Positions 13,603 to 21,718 of a DNA stretch of 35,982 nucleotides are shown here, piece by piece. This DNA is from an uncultured Lachnospiraceae bacterium (GTDB taxonomy: Bacteria; Bacillota; Clostridia; Lachnospirales; Lachnospiraceae). The stretch is taken from NCBI GenBank assembly GCA_947626715.1, contig CANQTG010000019.1, forward strand, positions 1 through 35,982, written 5' to 3'. Each line of letters opens with the position of its first letter. Within the stretch, counting starts at the first letter, position 1. Made by a program: the position numbers and the translations under genes. The notes beneath the pieces were generated by a model. The model was not told the origin of the DNA and did no database searches. It saw nothing but the letters and a program-made list of their open reading frames with translations.

Positions 13603-14706
13603 ATGAGGAAAAGGACCATCGGAGGGATCAGTCTGCTGCTTCTTCTTTTTTTATGGAGCGGGACGGGCGCGCAGGCTGTTTCCACGAGCGATATGAAAAA
13701 GCCGACCGCGGGCTTTGATAGGGCGATGGAGGAAGCGGCGCCGGATGAGGCCGATATTCAGGAGGCCGCGGAGCGGCTGAAAGCGCAGCAGGAACAGGAC
13801 GAGGAGACGGATATCGAGATCCTTCAGACCGCGGAGGCGCAGAAGGAGGCGCTGAGCGAAGCAAATCTCTGGGGATATACCAATCTGGGGATCGCGCAGG
13901 TGGACAACCATCTAAACGTCCGCGATAAAGGGAGCGAAGACGGGGAGCTGGTCGGGAAAATGACGAAAAACGCCGCCTGCGAGATCCTTTCGATAGACGG
14001 GGACTGGGCGCATATCAAATCCGGCAAGGTGGAAGGATATGTGCATATGGATTATCTTCTGACCGGCGAGGCCGCCAAAAAGAAAGCGGCCGAGGTCGTC
14101 TATACGGTAGCGAAGGTGAATACGCAGACTTTGAAGGTGCGGGAGGGGCCAAGTACCGAGAGCCCCGTCCTTACGTTGGTAGCGCAGGACGAACGCCTTG
14201 AGGTGGTGGAGACGGGGCCGGAGGGCTGGGCCCGTATCATGCTGGACGACGAGGAAGCCTATGTCTCCACAGATTACTGCGTGATCGAGCAGGAGCTGGA
14301 AACGGCGGTCACGATGAAGGAACTGCTGTACGGGGGCGGGATCTCCAATACGAGGGTCGATCTGTGCCAGTATGCGAAGCAGTTCGTAGGCAATCCCTAT
14401 GTCTGGGGCGGGACGAGCCTGACGAAGGGGGCGGACTGCTCCGGTTTTGTGCAGAGCGTATTTAAGCATTTCGGGATCAGCCTGCCGCGCTCTTCCCGCC
14501 AGCAGGCGGGCGTGGGGACAAAGATATCGCTGGCGGACGCCAAGCCGGGCGATTTGATCTTTTACGCGAAGGGGAGCACGATCAATCATGTCGCGCTCTA
14601 TATTGGAAACGGTCAGGTGGTACATGCCAGCAGTCCCAAATCGGGGATCAAGATCTCCAATGCGACCTACCGCAAACCGGCGGCCGTAAAGCGGGTAATG
14701 CCCTAA
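13603..14706 (+). CDS. Secreted NlpC/P60 peptidase with two SH3b domains
   Basis: 367 residues with a signal peptide (MRKRTIGGISLLLLLFLWSGTGAQA, cleavage probably after AQA). NlpC/P60 enzymes cleave peptide bonds in peptidoglycan stems, usually between D-Glu and the diamino acid. After an acidic helical stretch (about 30-85) come two bacterial SH3 domains: about 95-152 (LNVRDKGSEDGELVGKM, WAHIKSGKVEGYV) and about 160-230 (LKVREGPSTESPVLTLV, WARIMLDDEEAYVSTDYC). The catalytic domain follows (about 245-367), with C279 in GADCSGFVQSVF, H329 in TINHVALYIG and H341 in VVHASSPKSG. It is exported and probably acts in wall remodelling during growth, division or sporulation. Confidence 0.93.
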   Translation: MRKRTIGGISLLLLLFLWSGTGAQAVSTSDMKKPTAGFDRAMEEAAPDEADIQEAAERLKAQQEQDEETDIEILQTAEAQKEALSEANLWGYTNLGIAQVDNHLNVRDKGSEDGELVGKMTKNAACEILSIDGDWAHIKSGKVEGYVHMDYLLTGEAAKKKAAEVVYTVAKVNTQTLKVREGPSTESPVLTLVAQDERLEVVETGPEGWARIMLDDEEAYVSTDYCVIEQELETAVTMKELLYGGGISNTRVDLCQYAKQFVGNPYVWGGTSLTKGADCSGFVQSVFKHFGISLPRSSRQQAGVGTKISLADAKPGDLIFYAKGSTINHVALYIGNGQVVHASSPKSGIKISNATYRKPAAVKRVMP

Positions 14707-14735
14707 GATACCGAATGGGATACCGGATAAAAGTC

Positions 14736-14764
14736 TTTACTTCTTTGCAAGAGTGTGCTATACT
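14736..14764 (+). promoter_or_regulatory. Probable sigma-A promoter of rpsO
   Basis: TTTACT at 14736-14741 and TATACT at 14759-14764 are separated by 17 bases. Transcription would start near 14771, giving a leader of about 87 bases before rpsO. Confidence 0.65.
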
Positions 14765-14770
14765 GGCAAA

Positions 14771-14857
14771 GTATGAAGTTTGCCGCCGCTTAGGATCAGG
14801 ACTCTCCGACCCATCCCCAGTGGCAGGCGCAGAAATGAGATAATAGGAGGAAGGGAC
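14771..14857 (+). promoter_or_regulatory. rpsO 5' leader, possible S15 autoregulatory RNA
   Basis: The leader contains complementary pieces (TTTGCCGCC near 14778 and GTGGCAGGC near 14820) that could enclose a multi-branched fold just before the AGGAGG at 14845-14850. S15 represses its own translation by binding leader RNA in several bacteria, each with a different fold. Assignment here is inference from position and base-pairing potential only. Confidence 0.3.
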
Positions 14858-15124
14858 ATGATTTCCAAAGAAAAGAAAACGGCGATCATCAAAGAGTATG
14901 CAAGGAGCGAGGGCGATACGGGCTCACCGGAGGTACAGGTCGCAGTGCTTACGGCGAGGATCGCCGAGCTGACGGAGCACCTGAAGGAGAATCCTAAGGA
15001 TCACCACTCCAGAAGAGGGCTTTTGATGATGGTCGGTCAGAGACGCGGTTTGCTGAGCTATTTAAAGAAAAAAGATATTTCCAGATACCGTGCCCTGATC
15101 GAGAAACTGGGACTGAGAAAATAA
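14858..15124 (+). CDS. rpsO: Ribosomal protein S15
   Basis: 88 residues, the usual length, from ATG 14858 after AGGAGG (14845-14850). S15 is a primary 16S rRNA binding protein of the 30S platform. Conserved segments are [48 protein letters not shown] and [14 protein letters not shown]. It precedes pnp, an arrangement conserved from E. coli to Firmicutes. Confidence 0.98.
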   Translation: MISKEKKTAIIKEYARSEGDTGSPEVQVAVLTARIAELTEHLKENPKDHHSRRGLLMMVGQRRGLLSYLKKKDISRYRALIEKLGLRK

Positions 15125-15133
15125 TGATGGAGG

Positions 15134-15165
15134 AAGGGCGGATGGATATTATATCATCCGCCTTT
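15134..15165 (+). terminator. Stem-loop after rpsO, possible weak terminator
   Basis: AAGGGCGGATG pairs over 11 bp (one G-T) with CATCCGCCTTT around an AT-rich loop. Only three T residues end the stem and CCG follows, so termination may be partial, or the stem may protect or process the rpsO-pnp transcript. Confidence 0.5.
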
Positions 15166-15184
15166 CCGATATCAGATGGGAGGA

Positions 15185-15200
15185 GGCCCGCAAGCGGGCC
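15185..15200 (+). other. Perfect GC hairpin in the rpsO-pnp gap
   Basis: GGCCCGC is followed by AA and GCGGGCC. In E. coli the rpsO-pnp gap contains an RNase III stem through which PNPase represses its own synthesis. This stem is too short to claim the same. The remaining gap up to 15382 shows no gene. Confidence 0.5.
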
Positions 15201-15382
15201 CTGAACGGAGGAAGGTCACACAGGCGTCGGGCAAAAGACGGATCCGAGACGACTGCGGCGTATACATTCTGCAATGCGTATGGCGCAGTAGTTTCGGAGC
15301 CTTTTGCCCGTCAGGGAAAAGAACGGCGCACAGACGCGCAGGCCGCCGGAAGGACGGCGGCGGAAATGAAAGGGAGAAGCAT

Positions 15383-17473
15383 ATGTATAAAACTTACACA
15401 ATGGAGCTTGCCGGACGCACGCTTAGAGTGGAGATCGGCAAGGTAGGGAAACAGGCAAACGGCTGCGCATTTATGCAGTATGGCGAGACGACCGTGCTCA
15501 GCACGGCGACGGCGTCCGACAAACCGAGGGAGGGGATCGATTTCTTTCCGCTCAGCGTAGAATTTGAAGAGAAGCTGTACGCGGTCGGCAAGATCCCGGG
15601 AGGATTTAACAAGAGGGAAGGGAAGGCGTCCGAAAATGCGGTTCTGACAAGCCGCGTCATCGACAGGCCGATGCGTCCGTTGTTCCCTAAGGATTACAGG
15701 AACGACGTTACGTTAAATAACATGGTCATGTCGGTCGATCCCGCGTGCCGCCCGGAGCTGGTGGCGATGCTCGGCGCTTCGATCGCGACCTGTATTTCGG
15801 ATATCCCGTTCGACGGGCCCTGCGCGATGACGCAGATCGGTATGATCGACGGGGAATTTGTCGTCAATCCTTCTCAGGAGCAGTGGAAGTGCGGCGACTT
15901 AAAGCTGACGGTCGCTTCTACCGCCGAGAAGGTCATTATGATCGAGGCGGGGGCGAACGAGGTGCCCGAGGATAAGATGATCGAAGCGATCTATAAGGCG
16001 CATGAGATCAATCAGACGCTCATCGCCTTTATCAATCAGATCGTGGCCGAGGTCGGCAAGCCTAAGCACGAATACACGAGCTGCGCGGTGCCGCAGGAGA
16101 TGTTCGATAAGATAAAGGAGATCGTTTCTCCCAGCGAGATGGAGGAAGCGGTATTTACCGACGAAAAGCAGGTGAGGGAAGAGAATATCCGCGCTATCAC
16201 GGAGCGTTTGGAGGAAGCCTTTGCGGAAAATGAGGAATGGCTGGCCCTGCTGGACGAGGCGGTCTATCAATATCAGAAAAAGACGGTGCGCAAGATGATC
16301 CTTCAGGATCAGAAGCGTCCCGACGGCCGCGGGATCAAGGAGATCCGTCCGCTGGCGGCCGAGGTGGACATCATTCCGAGGGTGCACGGCTCCGCGATGT
16401 TTACGCGCGGGCAGACGCAGATCTGCAATGTGACGACGCTGGCGCCGCTCTCCGAGGTGCAGAAGCTCGACGGTCTGGACGAAAATGAGGTCAGCAAGCG
16501 CTATATGCACCACTATAATTTCCCGTCCTATTCGGTAGGGGAGACGAAGCCATCCAGAGGGCCGGGACGCCGCGAGATTGGGCACGGTGCGCTGGCGGAG
16601 CGGGCGCTGATACCGGTGCTCCCGTCCACAGAGGAATTTCCTTACGCGATCCGTTCCGTATCGGAGACCTTTGAATCCAACGGCTCTACCTCTATGGCAT
16701 CGACCTGCGCGTCCTGCATGTCTCTGATGGCCGCGGGCGTGCCGATCAAAAAGATGGTAGCGGGTATCTCCTGCGGTCTGGTAACGGGAGAGACGGACGA
16801 CGAATATGTGCTTTTGACGGATATTCAGGGATTGGAAGACTTTTTCGGCGATATGGACTTTAAGGTGACGGGTACGACCGAAGGGATCACCGCGATCCAG
16901 ATGGATATCAAGATCCACGGCCTGACGAGGCCGATCGTGGAGGGTGCGATCGCAAGGTGCCGCGAGGCAAGGCTGTTTATCATGGATCACTGCATGAAGG
17001 CGGCTATCAGCGCGCCGCGTCCCGAGGTCAGCAAATATGCGCCTAAGATCATTCAGATCCAGATCGATCCCGAGAAGATCGGCGACGTCGTCGGACAGCG
17101 CGGCAAGACGATCAATACGATCATCGAGCGAACGGGCGTTAAGATCGATATCTCGGATGACGGTTCGGTATCCGTCTGCGGCACCGATCAGGCTATGATG
17201 GATAAGGCCGTAGAGATGATCCGTATCATTACCACGGAGTTTGAGGCGGGACAGATCTTTAAGGGAACGGTCGTCAGCATTAAGGAGTTCGGCGCGTTCA
17301 TTGAGTTCGCGCCCGGCAAGGAGGGCATGGTGCACATCTCGAAGATCGCAAAGGAGAGGATCAACCGGGTCGAGGACGTCCTGACGCTGGGAGACAAGGT
17401 GACGGTCGTCTGCTTAGGCAAGGATAAGATGGGACGTATCAGCTTTTCCATGAAAGATGTAGCGCAGAAATAA
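15383..17473 (+). CDS. pnp: Polyribonucleotide nucleotidyltransferase (PNPase)
   Basis: 696 residues. The start is ATG 15383 (MYKTYTMELAGRTLRVEIGK) after AGGGAG; upstream frame-open sequence is not PNPase-like. PNPase degrades RNA from the 3' end by phosphorolysis and can add tails. It has two RNase PH domains: the first about 1-225 (YGETTVLSTATAS, GKIPGGFNKREG, IDRPMRPLFP), an all-helical linker, and the second about 310-545 (RPDGRGIKEIRPL, FTRGQTQ, KPSRGPGRREIGHGALAERAL, SNGSTSMASTCASCMSLM). Then come a KH domain (GDVVGQRGKTINTIIERTG) and an S1 domain (GTVVSIKEFGAFIEFAPGKEG). Length is typical. Confidence 0.97.
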   Translation: MYKTYTMELAGRTLRVEIGKVGKQANGCAFMQYGETTVLSTATASDKPREGIDFFPLSVEFEEKLYAVGKIPGGFNKREGKASENAVLTSRVIDRPMRPLFPKDYRNDVTLNNMVMSVDPACRPELVAMLGASIATCISDIPFDGPCAMTQIGMIDGEFVVNPSQEQWKCGDLKLTVASTAEKVIMIEAGANEVPEDKMIEAIYKAHEINQTLIAFINQIVAEVGKPKHEYTSCAVPQEMFDKIKEIVSPSEMEEAVFTDEKQVREENIRAITERLEEAFAENEEWLALLDEAVYQYQKKTVRKMILQDQKRPDGRGIKEIRPLAAEVDIIPRVHGSAMFTRGQTQICNVTTLAPLSEVQKLDGLDENEVSKRYMHHYNFPSYSVGETKPSRGPGRREIGHGALAERALIPVLPSTEEFPYAIRSVSETFESNGSTSMASTCASCMSLMAAGVPIKKMVAGISCGLVTGETDDEYVLLTDIQGLEDFFGDMDFKVTGTTEGITAIQMDIKIHGLTRPIVEGAIARCREARLFIMDHCMKAAISAPRPEVSKYAPKIIQIQIDPEKIGDVVGQRGKTINTIIERTGVKIDISDDGSVSVCGTDQAMMDKAVEMIRIITTEFEAGQIFKGTVVSIKEFGAFIEFAPGKEGMVHISKIAKERINRVEDVLTLGDKVTVVCLGKDKMGRISFSMKDVAQK

Positions 17474-17545
17474 AATAAAGCTTTGTTTGTGGGATTGTTT
17501 TTGGAATCATTTTTCGGGCAGTTTTGGGATAATGGAGGTGCGGCG

Positions 17546-19510
17546 ATGAAGATCACATTAAAGGACGGCAGCAGCAAAGAATATGCGCAGCCGATGCGCG
17601 TTTATGACATTGCGCTGGATATCAGCGAGGGGCTGGCGCGGGCGGCCTGCGCGGGCGAAGTGGACGGCGAGGTGGTCGATCTCAGGACGGTGCTGGAAAA
17701 GGACTGCACGCTGAATATCCTGACGGTCAGGGACGAGGCGGGGCTTAGGACCGTGCGCCATACCTGCTCCCATGTGCTGGCCGAGGCGGTAAAGCGCCTC
17801 TTCCCGGACGCAAAGATCGCGATCGGGCCCTCTATCGCGGAGGGGTTTTACTATGATTTTGACCATGCCCCGTTTTCCAGAGAGGATCTGGACAATCTGG
17901 AAAAGGAGATGAAAAAGATCATCAAGGAGGGACATGCGATAGAACGCTTTACGCTGCCGAGACAGGAAGCGCTAAGCTATATGGAGGAGCGGCAGGAGCC
18001 TTATAAGGTAGAGCTGATCCGCGACCTGCCGGAGGAGGCGGAGATCTCCTTTTACGATCAGGGAGGCTTCGTGGATCTGTGCGCGGGGCCGCACCTGATG
18101 AGCACGAAGGGGATCAAGGCGTTTAAGCTGATCTCTTCTTCGATGGCGTATTGGAGAGGGGATTCCGACAGGGCGCAGCTGCAGCGTATCTATGGGACAG
18201 CCTTTGGGAATAAGGAAGAGCTGGAGGCGTATCTGGAACATTTGGCCGATATCAAGAAGCGCGACCACAACCGGCTGGGGCGCGAGATGGAGCTGTTTAC
18301 GACCGTAGACGTGATCGGACAGGGACTGCCGCTGCTTCTGCCTAAGGGCGCAAAGATGATCCAGAAAATGCAGCGCTGGATCGAGGATCTGGAGGATAAG
18401 GAATGGGGCTATGTGCGCACCAAGACCCCCTATATGGCAAAGAGCGACTTATATAAGCTCTCCGGCCACTGGGATCATTATCTGGACGGCATGTTCGTGC
18501 TCGGAGATCCGCAGGCGGATAAGGAGGTATATGCGCTGCGTCCGATGACCTGTCCGTTCCAGTATTTCTGCTATAAGAACACGCAGCATTCTTACCGCGA
18601 TCTGCCGATCCGCTACGGCGAGACTTCGACGCTGTTCCGCAACGAGGATTCCGGCGAAATGCACGGCCTGACCCGTGTGCGCCAGTTCACGATCTCGGAG
18701 GGACACCTGATCGTAAGGCCGGATCAGATGGTCGAGGAGTTTAAGGGCTGCCTCGCGCTGGCGAAGCACTGCCTGACGACGCTCGGCATCGAGGAAGACG
18801 TGACCTATCATCTCTCCCGCTGGGATCCGAACGACCATAAAAAATATATCGGGGAGCCGCAGGTCTGGGAGGAGACGGAGCAGCATATCCGCGAGATCCT
18901 GACCGAGCTGGAGATCCCTTTTGTGGAGGATATCGGAGAGGCCGCTTTCTATGGGCCGAAGGTCGATATCAATGCAAAGAACGTGTACGGCAAGGAAGAC
19001 ACCATGATCACGATCCAATGGGATGCGCTGCTGGCGGAGCAGTTCGATATGTATTATATCGACCAGAACGGCGACAAGGTGCGTCCGTATATCATTCACA
19101 GGACGTCGATCGGCTGCTATGAGAGGACGCTGGCATGGCTGATCGAAAAATACGCGGGGAAATTCCCGACATGGCTGTGCCCGGAGCAGGTGCGTATCCT
19201 GACCATCTCCGAAAAGGCCGACGCCTATGCGGAGAAGATACGAAGGGAGCTGGCCGCGAACGATATCGACGTCACGGTGGACAATCGCTCTGAGAAGATT
19301 GGCTATAAGATCAGGGAGGCGAGAATGGCAAGGCTCCCCTATATGCTGGTGGTGGGCGCGAGCGAGGAAGAGGAAGGGCTGGTATCCGTCAGGAGCCGCT
19401 TTGCGGGAGACGAGGGAAGAAAGCCCCTTGCGGAATTTATCGAGCAGATATCCCGCGAGATCCGCACCAAAGAGATCCGCAGGGAAGAGCAGAAGGCGCA
19501 GGAAAACTAG
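17546..19510 (+). CDS. thrS: Threonyl-tRNA synthetase
   Basis: 654 residues from ATG 17546 after GGAGGTG (17534-17540). It attaches threonine to tRNA-Thr and edits mischarged Ser. Domains in order are TGS (about 1-62), the editing domain with HTCSHVLAEAV and DLCAGPH, the class II catalytic core (about 240-535) and the anticodon-binding domain (about 540-640). The zinc ligands appear kept: Cys in RPMTCPFQYF, His in TISEGHLI and His in IIHRTSIG. Motif 2 is FRNEDSGEMHGLTRVRQF. The usual MNCPGH signature reads MTCPFQ, and motif 3 reads GCYERTLAWL rather than GS.ERF, so this belongs to a divergent ThrRS subgroup. Only 72 bases separate it from pnp, and no T-box leader is visible. Confidence 0.95.
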   Translation: MKITLKDGSSKEYAQPMRVYDIALDISEGLARAACAGEVDGEVVDLRTVLEKDCTLNILTVRDEAGLRTVRHTCSHVLAEAVKRLFPDAKIAIGPSIAEGFYYDFDHAPFSREDLDNLEKEMKKIIKEGHAIERFTLPRQEALSYMEERQEPYKVELIRDLPEEAEISFYDQGGFVDLCAGPHLMSTKGIKAFKLISSSMAYWRGDSDRAQLQRIYGTAFGNKEELEAYLEHLADIKKRDHNRLGREMELFTTVDVIGQGLPLLLPKGAKMIQKMQRWIEDLEDKEWGYVRTKTPYMAKSDLYKLSGHWDHYLDGMFVLGDPQADKEVYALRPMTCPFQYFCYKNTQHSYRDLPIRYGETSTLFRNEDSGEMHGLTRVRQFTISEGHLIVRPDQMVEEFKGCLALAKHCLTTLGIEEDVTYHLSRWDPNDHKKYIGEPQVWEETEQHIREILTELEIPFVEDIGEAAFYGPKVDINAKNVYGKEDTMITIQWDALLAEQFDMYYIDQNGDKVRPYIIHRTSIGCYERTLAWLIEKYAGKFPTWLCPEQVRILTISEKADAYAEKIRRELAANDIDVTVDNRSEKIGYKIREARMARLPYMLVVGASEEEEGLVSVRSRFAGDEGRKPLAEFIEQISREIRTKEIRREEQKAQEN

Positions 19511-19560
19511 CGGCGCGCGGCGCAGGCACTTCAAAACGGAATAAAACAGAAGGAAAGGGC

Positions 19561-19588
19561 AGGGGCCGCGTGAGCGGCCTCTTTTTTT
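19561..19588 (+). terminator. Rho-independent terminator after thrS
   Basis: AGGGGCCGC, a GTGA tetraloop and GCGGCCTCT form a 9-bp stem (one G-T pair), followed by a run of T to 19588. Confidence 0.92.
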
Positions 19589-19661
19589 GCGCATATTTTT
19601 CCAAATTTCTTTTTTCCTTCATAATTTATTCATAATTTGTTAAGAAAACATAAGTTCTCAC

Positions 19662-19690
19662 TTGTCATTTGCAGGAATCTGCGCTAGAAT
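19662..19690 (+). promoter_or_regulatory. Sigma-A promoter of the division/cell-wall cluster
   Basis: TTGTCA at 19662-19667 and TAGAAT at 19685-19690 are separated by 17 bases. Transcription should start near 19697, at the edge of the GTGG boxes. Confidence 0.8.
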
Positions 19691-19697
19691 AGAGACA

Positions 19698-19734
19698 AAA
19701 GTGGTGGAAAGTGGAATGAAGTGGATAAAAGTGG
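19698..19734 (+). promoter_or_regulatory. Putative MraZ operator: four GTGG boxes with 10-bp spacing
   Basis: GTGG occurs at 19701, 19711, 19721 and 19731, each preceded by AAA or GAA, with a degraded fifth (AAGTGC) at 19740-19745. MraZ proteins bind short direct repeats with this spacing near their own promoter (TGGG boxes in E. coli, AAAGTGG-type in Mollicutes) and regulate the dcw cluster. The repeats are plain in the sequence; binding is inferred. Their position just downstream of the predicted start site suggests repression. Confidence 0.8.
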
Positions 19735-19794
19735 CGGATAAGTGCACAACATTTCCCGCTTTCCGTGGCAGACCGCTTTTGGCAGGTGACAGTT

Positions 19795-20226
19795 ATGTTC
19801 ATGGGAGAGTACAACCACACGATCGACGCAAAGGGCAGAGTGATCGTACCTTCCAGATTCCGGGAAGCGTTAGGCGACGAGTTCGTCGTCACGAAGGGTC
19901 TGGACGGGTGCTTGTTTGTGTATGACGAAAAGGAGTGGGCCGCCTTTGAGGAAAAGCTGAAATCCCTGCCGATCACGAATAAGGATGCAAGGGCGTTTGT
20001 GCGCTTCTTTCTGGCCGGAGCCGCCTGCGTGGAGGTGGACAAGCAGGGCAGGATCTTACTGCCGGGCTCTCTGCGGGAATTTGCCGGACTGGCAAAGGAC
20101 GTCGTACTCATCGGCGTAGGCAGCAGGATCGAAGTATGGAGTAAGGAACGATGGGAAGGAGCCGCTTCCTTTGACGATATGGACGAGATCGCGGAGCATA
20201 TGGCCGATCTGGGACTTATCATATAG
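19795..20226 (+). CDS. mraZ: Transcriptional regulator MraZ
   Basis: 143 residues. The start at ATG 19795 gives [15 protein letters not shown], the same N terminus as other MraZ proteins, after AGGTGA (19784-19789). MraZ is an AbrB-like DNA-binding protein that forms a ring and controls the division and cell-wall cluster. Two copies of its DxxGR motif are present: [16 protein letters not shown] and [16 protein letters not shown]. The probable operator lies just upstream at 19698-19734. Confidence 0.96.
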   Translation: MFMGEYNHTIDAKGRVIVPSRFREALGDEFVVTKGLDGCLFVYDEKEWAAFEEKLKSLPITNKDARAFVRFFLAGAACVEVDKQGRILLPGSLREFAGLAKDVVLIGVGSRIEVWSKERWEGAASFDDMDEIAEHMADLGLII

Positions 20227-20271
20227 CGGCCGGGATAGGCCGTATGGGAAGACGGGGGCCGGAAGGGACAT

Positions 20272-21210
20272 ATGGAGTTTGCGCATAAATCGGTATTGCT
20301 GGAGGAGACGATCAAGGAGCTGAATATCAAGCCGGACGGCGTATATGTGGACGGCACGCTGGGAGGCGGCGGGCACAGCTTTCACATCGCCGAGCGGCTT
20401 TCGGAGCGGGGCAGGCTGATCGGGATCGATCAGGACGATGCGGCGATCGAGGCGGCGGGGAAACGTCTGTCCCCGTTTGCGGAGCGCACCTTCTTAGTCC
20501 GCGGCAACTACCGGGAGACGGACAGCGTGCTGCGCGGGCTGGGCTTTTCGGGCGCGGACGGCATCCTGCTCGATCTGGGCGTTTCCTCTTATCAGCTGGA
20601 TACGCTGGAGCGGGGCTTTTCCTATCGGTACGATACCGACTTGGATATGCGCATGGACAGGCGGCAGACGCTGACGGCAAGGTACATTGTGAATCATTAT
20701 TCCGTATCGGAATTATCGCGCGTGATACGGGACTATGGGGAGGACAGATTTGCGCAGAATATCGCGAAGCATATCGTACAGGCAAGAGAAAAGAAACCGA
20801 TAGAGACGACGGGGGAACTCAACGAGATCATAAAGGGCGCGATCCCGGCGAAAATGCGGGAAAAAGGGGGACATCCTTCCAAACGGACGTTTCAGGCGAT
20901 ACGGATCGAATGCAACAGGGAGCTGGAGATACTGGAAGGATCGCTGGATATGCTGCTGTCGCTGCTTAATCCGGGCGGGCGGCTGTGTATCATTACCTTT
21001 CATTCCTTAGAGGACCGTATCGTAAAATCCGCGTTCAGGCGCTATGAAAACCCATGCGTCTGCCCGCCGGATTTCCCGGTGTGCGTCTGCGGCAGAAAGC
21101 CGGAGGGGCGTATCGTTACCAGAAAGCCGATCGTGCCCGACGAAAAGGAGATCTCGGAGAATAAACGGGCTAAGAGCGCAAAGCTGAGAGTATTTGAGAA
21201 GAGGGAGTAA
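20272..21210 (+). CDS. rsmH: 16S rRNA (cytosine-1402 N4) methyltransferase RsmH
   Basis: 312 residues from ATG 20272, 45 bases after mraZ. RsmH methylates C1402 in the 30S P site using S-adenosylmethionine. Family features are [12 protein letters not shown], the SAM-binding [52 protein letters not shown] and the C-terminal [19 protein letters not shown] with KPIVP. A Cys-rich stretch ([13 protein letters not shown]) near residue 265 is common in Firmicute members. Confidence 0.97.
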   Translation: MEFAHKSVLLEETIKELNIKPDGVYVDGTLGGGGHSFHIAERLSERGRLIGIDQDDAAIEAAGKRLSPFAERTFLVRGNYRETDSVLRGLGFSGADGILLDLGVSSYQLDTLERGFSYRYDTDLDMRMDRRQTLTARYIVNHYSVSELSRVIRDYGEDRFAQNIAKHIVQAREKKPIETTGELNEIIKGAIPAKMREKGGHPSKRTFQAIRIECNRELEILEGSLDMLLSLLNPGGRLCIITFHSLEDRIVKSAFRRYENPCVCPPDFPVCVCGRKPEGRIVTRKPIVPDEKEISENKRAKSAKLRVFEKRE

Positions 21211-21214
21211 TCGT

Positions 21215-21718
21215 ATGGCGGAAAGAAGGCAGAGCAGAGCCGTCCGGGGCGAAAGGGGAAGCCGCGGCGGCGATCAGGTGAGAAATCATCTGTATGTATA
21301 CGGCAATACGGCAAGGAAGCTGGACGTACGGGAGGAGATCCGCAGAAAGCCCGCGCGGGCGCACAATGATAACGTCAGGAAGAACAGGGCGAAGGCGATG
21401 TATATGAATCCCGCCTATGTGCTGTTTTTAGCCGCCGCGCTGGCGGTTTCCGCGTTTATCCTGATCGGGTATATCCGCTTGCAGTCTGATATCACGAACA
21501 GTATCAACCATATCGCGGCGCTCGAGAGCGAGCTGAACGATCTGAAGCTCTCCAACGACGAGGAATACAGCAGGATCGAGAGCAGCGTGAATCTGGAAGA
21601 GATCAAACGGATCGCGATCGAAGAGCTCGGCATGACATACGCGGCGCAGGGACAGGTCGTGGAGTATGACGCGGAGGGAAGCGATTATGTCAGACAGGTG
21701 GCAGATATCCCGCAGTAG
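21215..21718 (+). CDS. ftsL: Cell division protein FtsL
   Basis: 167 residues from ATG 21215, 4 bases after rsmH, using GAGGGAG at 21201-21207. FtsL is a bitopic septal protein that works with DivIC and DivIB to activate FtsW and the division PBP. It has a long basic cytoplasmic N terminus (about 65 residues), a single membrane segment at about 67-87 (YVLFLAAALAVSAFILIGYI), then a coiled coil (about 88-130) and a short tail. Sequence identity in this family is low, so assignment rests mainly on position and topology. Its end overlaps the next gene by 32 bases. Confidence 0.85.
   Translation: MAERRQSRAVRGERGSRGGDQVRNHLYVYGNTARKLDVREEIRRKPARAHNDNVRKNRAKAMYMNPAYVLFLAAALAVSAFILIGYIRLQSDITNSINHIAALESELNDLKLSNDEEYSRIESSVNLEEIKRIAIEELGMTYAAQGQVVEYDAEGSDYVRQVADIPQ

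Noticed and set aside
15176-15382. N-terminal extension of PNPase
   Set aside because: The translation is unlike PNPase and contains a GC hairpin; ATG 15383 has AGGGAG upstream and gives the normal N terminus.
15899-17335. 478-codon open frame on the minus strand
   Set aside because: Lies entirely antisense to pnp, is Arg/His/Leu-rich shadow sequence, and has no family-like motifs or ribosome binding site.
17474-17545. T-box riboswitch before thrS
   Set aside because: The gap of 72 bases is too short, and no T-box sequence or terminator stem is visible.
18449-19594. 381-codon open frame on the minus strand
   Set aside because: Antisense to thrS with the same shadow composition, and it crosses the thrS terminator.
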